Shown: in pieces, positions 60,979-64,000 of the stretch
How the letters are laid out: every line of letters starts with the position of its first letter
Position numbering within the stretch: the stretch's first letter is position 1
The notes under the pieces: generated by a model
Told to the model about the DNA's origin: nothing
The model's database searches: none
The model's input: only the letters and a program-made list of their open reading frames with translations
Position numbers and translations under genes: made by a program
Assembly: GCF_009653635.1 (NCBI RefSeq)
Contig: NZ_PPFD01000003.1
Span: 426,955 to 490,954 of the forward strand
Length of the DNA stretch: 64,000 bases
Direction of reading: 5' to 3'
Source: Endozoicomonas sp. OPT23
GTDB lineage: Bacteria > Pseudomonadota > Gammaproteobacteria > Pseudomonadales > Endozoicomonadaceae

Positions 60979-61830
60979 TTAATTCAAGCCAGTCGTTTGC
61001 AGTTTCATACTGCCTTCCGGTAATACAGCAACGCTATATTTCTTTATCCAGGGCAGTAACGTCTTCAGCTGGCTATCCACCACCTTAAAGACTGGATAAT
61101 GATTATCCTGATTCACAGCAAGTTCTAGTAAATTTTCAGAGTTCTGAGCTTTTGCTGCAAATGATCTTCTAAACTCAGCCGTTTTTGGCTGTTTTGCCAT
61201 TAATGAAATGCAACGGTTGAGCGACTCTTTCAGCTGCTTCCGAGGAGTGATTTTCCCAACGCCAATACACACTGCACTGTATGCTGATAAATTATCTCTG
61301 AACCTTTTGCGCTCAACTTCATCAGTCAGCTTTATACCGTACTCCCAGACGACTGTTTTCAATGTATCAACAGTCTTGTCAGTTTCAGAGAGCTTATCCG
61401 TTTTAATTAACTTTTCTGGTTTGAGCAACAAAGGTTCCTCAGGTTCGCGTGAAGCATCATGAACCTCTTTCAGATGACTCCAGGCACCTTCCATAAGGTT
61501 TCCCTGCTTGTCAGCCACTTTATATTCGATGTAATACTCAGGAAGATGGGTAACCTGAATGTCAGGGTTCAAAAAGTAATGGTCATAAAAGAAATAGACT
61601 GGCCCCATAATAATAACCGAAGCAAAAGCCGCTACCACAGTACTTTTAATGTTCATTCCAAGTCCTGCATAAACTTCCTGACCAGGAAGCAGGCATAAGA
61701 CCAGCAACATAATTACCGGGAGCAATTTCAACAACGTTGTTTTCAACTTCGTTGTTCTTGCCAAACAAAAGTTGAAAACAGTATCCCTGAAAATAGTTTG
61801 TAATCGATGCTGAAGCTTTTTTAAATTCAT
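60979..61830 (-). CDS. Membrane-anchored protein of unknown function
   Basis: The ATG at 61830 (MNLKKLQHRLQTIF) gives 283 residues; a TTG 21 codons upstream is in frame. Two hydrophobic segments (LLKLLPVIMLLVLCLLPG and TVVAAFASVIIMGPVYFFY) lie in the first 90 residues, followed by a soluble domain with DIQVTHLPEYYIEYKVAD and a long helical C-terminus (KRFRDNLSAYSAVCIGVGKI). I recognise no family. The ribosome site is weak. It is a single gene between ubiK and comM and seems an insertion into an otherwise normal neighbourhood. Confidence 0.55.
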   Translation of the reverse strand: MNLKKLQHRLQTIFRDTVFNFCLARTTKLKTTLLKLLPVIMLLVLCLLPGQEVYAGLGMNIKSTVVAAFASVIIMGPVYFFYDHYFLNPDIQVTHLPEYYIEYKVADKQGNLMEGAWSHLKEVHDASREPEEPLLLKPEKLIKTDKLSETDKTVDTLKTVVWEYGIKLTDEVERKRFRDNLSAYSAVCIGVGKITPRKQLKESLNRCISLMAKQPKTAEFRRSFAAKAQNSENLLELAVNQDNHYPVFKVVDSQLKTLLPWIKKYSVAVLPEGSMKLQTTGLN

Positions 61831-62061
61831 TAACTTATTTACATATAAATGGATATCAGCAATAAAAAGTAGATTGAAATACTGACATTGCAAGAAACAG
61901 GACTAACCATACAAGCAGCCTGAAATAGCCATTAACAAAACTGCTTATGAACAGAAAAAGCACCTCTCGTATCACTTCAGTGATTAAAAAGTGTTCGCGT
62001 TCAAAAAACTGCTAACCTTTCCTGCTCTATATATACCAATCAGAATTCTTTTAGGATGCTC

Positions 62062-63570
62062 ATGACACGGCTGGCTGTTGTAAATTCCCGAGCCAAGTGC
62101 GGCCTTCATGCACCTGCGGTTTCTGTTGAGGTTCACCTTTCTGCAGGGCTTCCGGCATTGAATATTGTTGGGTTGCCGGAAGCTGCGGTTCGAGAAAGTA
62201 AAGACAGAGTTCGAAGTGCTATTTTAAACAGCGGTTTTGAGTTTCCTACTTCACGAATAACCATCAACCTGGCACCTGCAGATCTCCCAAAAGAGGGAGG
62301 CCGATTCGACCTGCCTATTGCTCTGGGCATTCTGGCTGCATCGGGGCAGTTGCCCACAGAACCTCTTGAAAACACTGAGTTTATTGGTGAGCTGGCTTTA
62401 ACAGGGACTCTACGTTCAATATCAGGCGCACTGCCTGCAGCTATTTCCGCCACAGAGGCTAAAAGGACACTGGTTCTTCCCCAATTAAATGCTCAAACCG
62501 CGGCACTGTGCCCTGACTCCCGAATACTGGCGGCTGCAGACCTGCTTGCGACCTGTGCTCACATTTTAGGAAAAGAGCAACTTCAGGAAGTATCAACAAA
62601 ACCTGAGAGTAAATCTGTTACCTATCCGGATCTCTCGGATATACGAGGACAGATGCAGGCAAAAAAAGCGCTGATGACCTCAGCCGCTGGTGCTCATCAT
62701 CTACTGCTTTATGGACCACCCGGCACAGGAAAAACCATGCTGGCCAGTCGACTGCCCGGCATTCTGCCTGGACTCAATGAACAGGAAGCTCTGGAAGTAA
62801 CAGCCATACATACATTGTCATCTATCAGCACACCTCCCGACTGGAAGCAGCGACCTTTCAGAACACCGCACCACACGTCGTCAGCAGTCTCTCTTGTTGG
62901 TGGCGGGAGTCAGCCAAAGCCGGGGGAGATCAGCTTTGCCCATAACGGGGTTTTGTTTATGGATGAGTTCCCGGAGTTTTCCCGTGTCGCTTTGGAAGTA
63001 CTGAGAGAACCTCTGGAAACAGGAGAGGTGGTGATCTCAAGGGCAAAAGGACAGGCCTGCTTTCCCGCCAGTTTTCAGCTGGTTGCCGCTATGAACCCTT
63101 GTCCCTGTGGCTATCAGGGTGACAGCCAAAAGAGCTGCCGCTGCACTCCGGAGCAGGTCAGAAAATATCGCAACAAACTGTCAGGGCCGCTACTGGACAG
63201 GATTGACCTTCATGTTGAAGTGTCTACCCAGAAAACAGCAACATTGTTTTCTGCACCTGACAATGATGACCTGAATTCTGGAAATATCCGTCAAAAAGTG
63301 ATTTCTGCCCGGCAGACACAAATGACACGGCAGGGTAAATACAATGCCATGCTCAAACCTGCCGAGATAGAGAAGTACTGCAAGCTGGAAAAGGCTGATC
63401 AGGATTACCTGACACGACTTTGTGACAAGCTGGGTTATTCAGCCAGAGCCGTGCATCGTATTCTCAGGGTTTCCAGAACTCTCGCTGATCTGTCTCTGGA
63501 AGAGCAGATCAGCAAGCAGCATTTAGCCGAAGCAATTCATTACCGAAAGCTGGATCGGGAACCTGCCTGA
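62062..63570 (+). CDS. comM: YifB/ComM family Mg-chelatase-like AAA+ ATPase
   Basis: The ATG at 62062 has AGGA five bases before; an ATG two codons upstream has none. The 502-residue protein has the ComM N-terminal ChlI-like domain (VEVHLSAGLPALNIVGLPE, INLAPADLPKEGGRFDLPIA), Walker A LYGPPGTGKTMLA near residue 217, and FRTPHHTSSAVSLVGGG with HNGVLFMDEFPEFSR. The finger NPCPCGYQGD and the C-terminal RVSRTLADLSLEEQI are also present. ComM is a hexameric helicase promoting branch migration during integration of transforming DNA. It ends two bases from the convergent MBL gene. Confidence 0.93.
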   Translation: MTRLAVVNSRAKCGLHAPAVSVEVHLSAGLPALNIVGLPEAAVRESKDRVRSAILNSGFEFPTSRITINLAPADLPKEGGRFDLPIALGILAASGQLPTEPLENTEFIGELALTGTLRSISGALPAAISATEAKRTLVLPQLNAQTAALCPDSRILAAADLLATCAHILGKEQLQEVSTKPESKSVTYPDLSDIRGQMQAKKALMTSAAGAHHLLLYGPPGTGKTMLASRLPGILPGLNEQEALEVTAIHTLSSISTPPDWKQRPFRTPHHTSSAVSLVGGGSQPKPGEISFAHNGVLFMDEFPEFSRVALEVLREPLETGEVVISRAKGQACFPASFQLVAAMNPCPCGYQGDSQKSCRCTPEQVRKYRNKLSGPLLDRIDLHVEVSTQKTATLFSAPDNDDLNSGNIRQKVISARQTQMTRQGKYNAMLKPAEIEKYCKLEKADQDYLTRLCDKLGYSARAVHRILRVSRTLADLSLEEQISKQHLAEAIHYRKLDREPA

Positions 63571-63572
63571 AG

Positions 63573-64000
63573 CTATTTTAGCGTCACCTTTTCCAGTAAC
63601 TCCGGCACCCTTGCATTCCAGCCGAGTTCTGCAGACACTTTTTCAGCCATAGCCGCTGCGGCTGATTCTTCGCCATGGGTGACAAAAACCTGTCTGGGCG
63701 GTGTCTTGATACTCTTAAGCCAGCTGACAATCTGGCCACTGTCCGCATGGGCAGAAAAACCATCAAAGTCTCTGATCTTTGCTCGAACCGGTACATCCTG
63801 CCCGTGTATTTTGATACTGGCAGCGCCATTTACCAGCTTCTCTCCCCGAGTACCCATGGCCTGGTAGCCAACAAACAAAACGCTGTTTCGATGGTTTGGC
63901 AAAATATGTTTCAGGTGATGCAGTACCCGCCCGCCACTGGCCATACCACTGGCAGAAACGATAATCCCGGGGAAGGACTGATCAGCCAGCGCCTTTGATT
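63573..64000 (-). CDS. MBL-fold/beta-CASP RNA-processing exonuclease-like protein (3' part)
   Basis: Only the C-terminal ~141 residues lie in the window; the frame continues beyond 64000 and the internal ATG at 63944 is not the start. Visible features are GIIVSASGMASGGRVLHHLK (end of the beta-CASP domain), NSVLFVGYQAMGTRGEKLVNG and the RMMBL segment with DFDGFSAHADSGQIVSWL, where the His of SAHAD is a zinc ligand. Proteins of this type are metallo-beta-lactamase-fold RNases acting on RNA 3' or 5' ends. The catalytic HxHxDH motif should lie outside the window. Confidence 0.85.
   Translation of the reverse strand, partial: SKALADQSFPGIIVSASGMASGGRVLHHLKHILPNHRNSVLFVGYQAMGTRGEKLVNGAASIKIHGQDVPVRAKIRDFDGFSAHADSGQIVSWLKSIKTPPRQVFVTHGEESAAAAMAEKVSAELGWNARVPELLEKVTLK

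Overview
The window is a 64 kb stretch of a gammaproteobacterial chromosome. Core genes (ettA, ubiK, comM/yifB, pilU, amtB-glnK, nrdD/nrdG, nsrR, yeiR, dcuC, ydiJ) resemble those of Oceanospirillales and Pseudomonadales. They are interspersed with many single genes for secreted or eukaryote-like proteins: two Ser/Thr kinases, an ankyrin-like protein, and several large proteins of unknown function. This mixture suggests a host-associated facultative anaerobe of the Endozoicomonas type. The taxonomic placement is inference from gene content only. I see no rRNA, tRNA, CRISPR array or intact transposase.

Layout. 0-7 kb: a thioesterase, a split threonine/serine exporter (yjjP-yjjB), a 2,4-dienoyl-CoA-reductase-like SDR, a membrane zinc peptidase, an AEC carrier and two secreted unknown proteins. 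7-13 kb: anaerobic ribonucleotide reductase, with nrdD and nrdG separated by a 922-940-residue unknown gene on the other strand; tandem NrdR boxes lie before nrdD. 13-20 kb: a SEC-C protein, FNR-box-controlled dcuC, an unknown cytosolic protein, and yeiR and nsrR, divergent, with a perfect Zur-type palindrome and an NsrR-type operator between them. 20-30 kb: a methyltransferase, the FAD/Fe-S dehydrogenase ydiJ, then secreted proteins including a HAD phosphatase-like protein and a 963-residue alkaline-phosphatase-superfamily protein, a TSUP permease and an AT-rich orphan gene. 30-33 kb: ettA and a secreted protein.

33-45.4 kb: a ten-gene same-strand block of yjfI (DUF2170), pspA (IM30), a ribbon-helix-helix-like protein, a YqiJ-like OB-fold membrane protein, a flotillin, a double zinc-ribbon protein, a 1757-residue coiled-coil AAA+ ATPase, a small membrane protein, a hemerythrin-like protein and glycerate kinase. 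It looks like an envelope-stress or membrane-remodelling system and is the most interesting locus here. A paired palindromic operator precedes yjfI.

45.6-57 kb: an alcohol dehydrogenase and an Asp/Glu/hydantoin racemase divergent from an AraC regulator; an ankyrin-like/kinase gene pair; an arsenate-resistance operon (ArsC-ArsR fusion, GAPDH, arsJ); a TPR membrane protein; a MITE-like palindrome; and a second kinase carrying a KKRKV basic motif. 57-64 kb: amtB-glnK behind a sigma-54 promoter with an NtrC-like site, pilU, ubiK, an unknown membrane-anchored protein, comM and the 3' part of an MBL/beta-CASP nuclease gene.

Two repeat families are visible: a roughly 90 bp palindromic intergenic repeat with four copies (14.7, 40.5, 46.7 and 52.2 kb), and a 160 bp MITE-like element (55.5 kb) with a solitary arm at 60.9 kb. 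Start codons were moved downstream of the longest reading frame wherever a Shine-Dalgarno sequence, signal peptide or family alignment favoured it.
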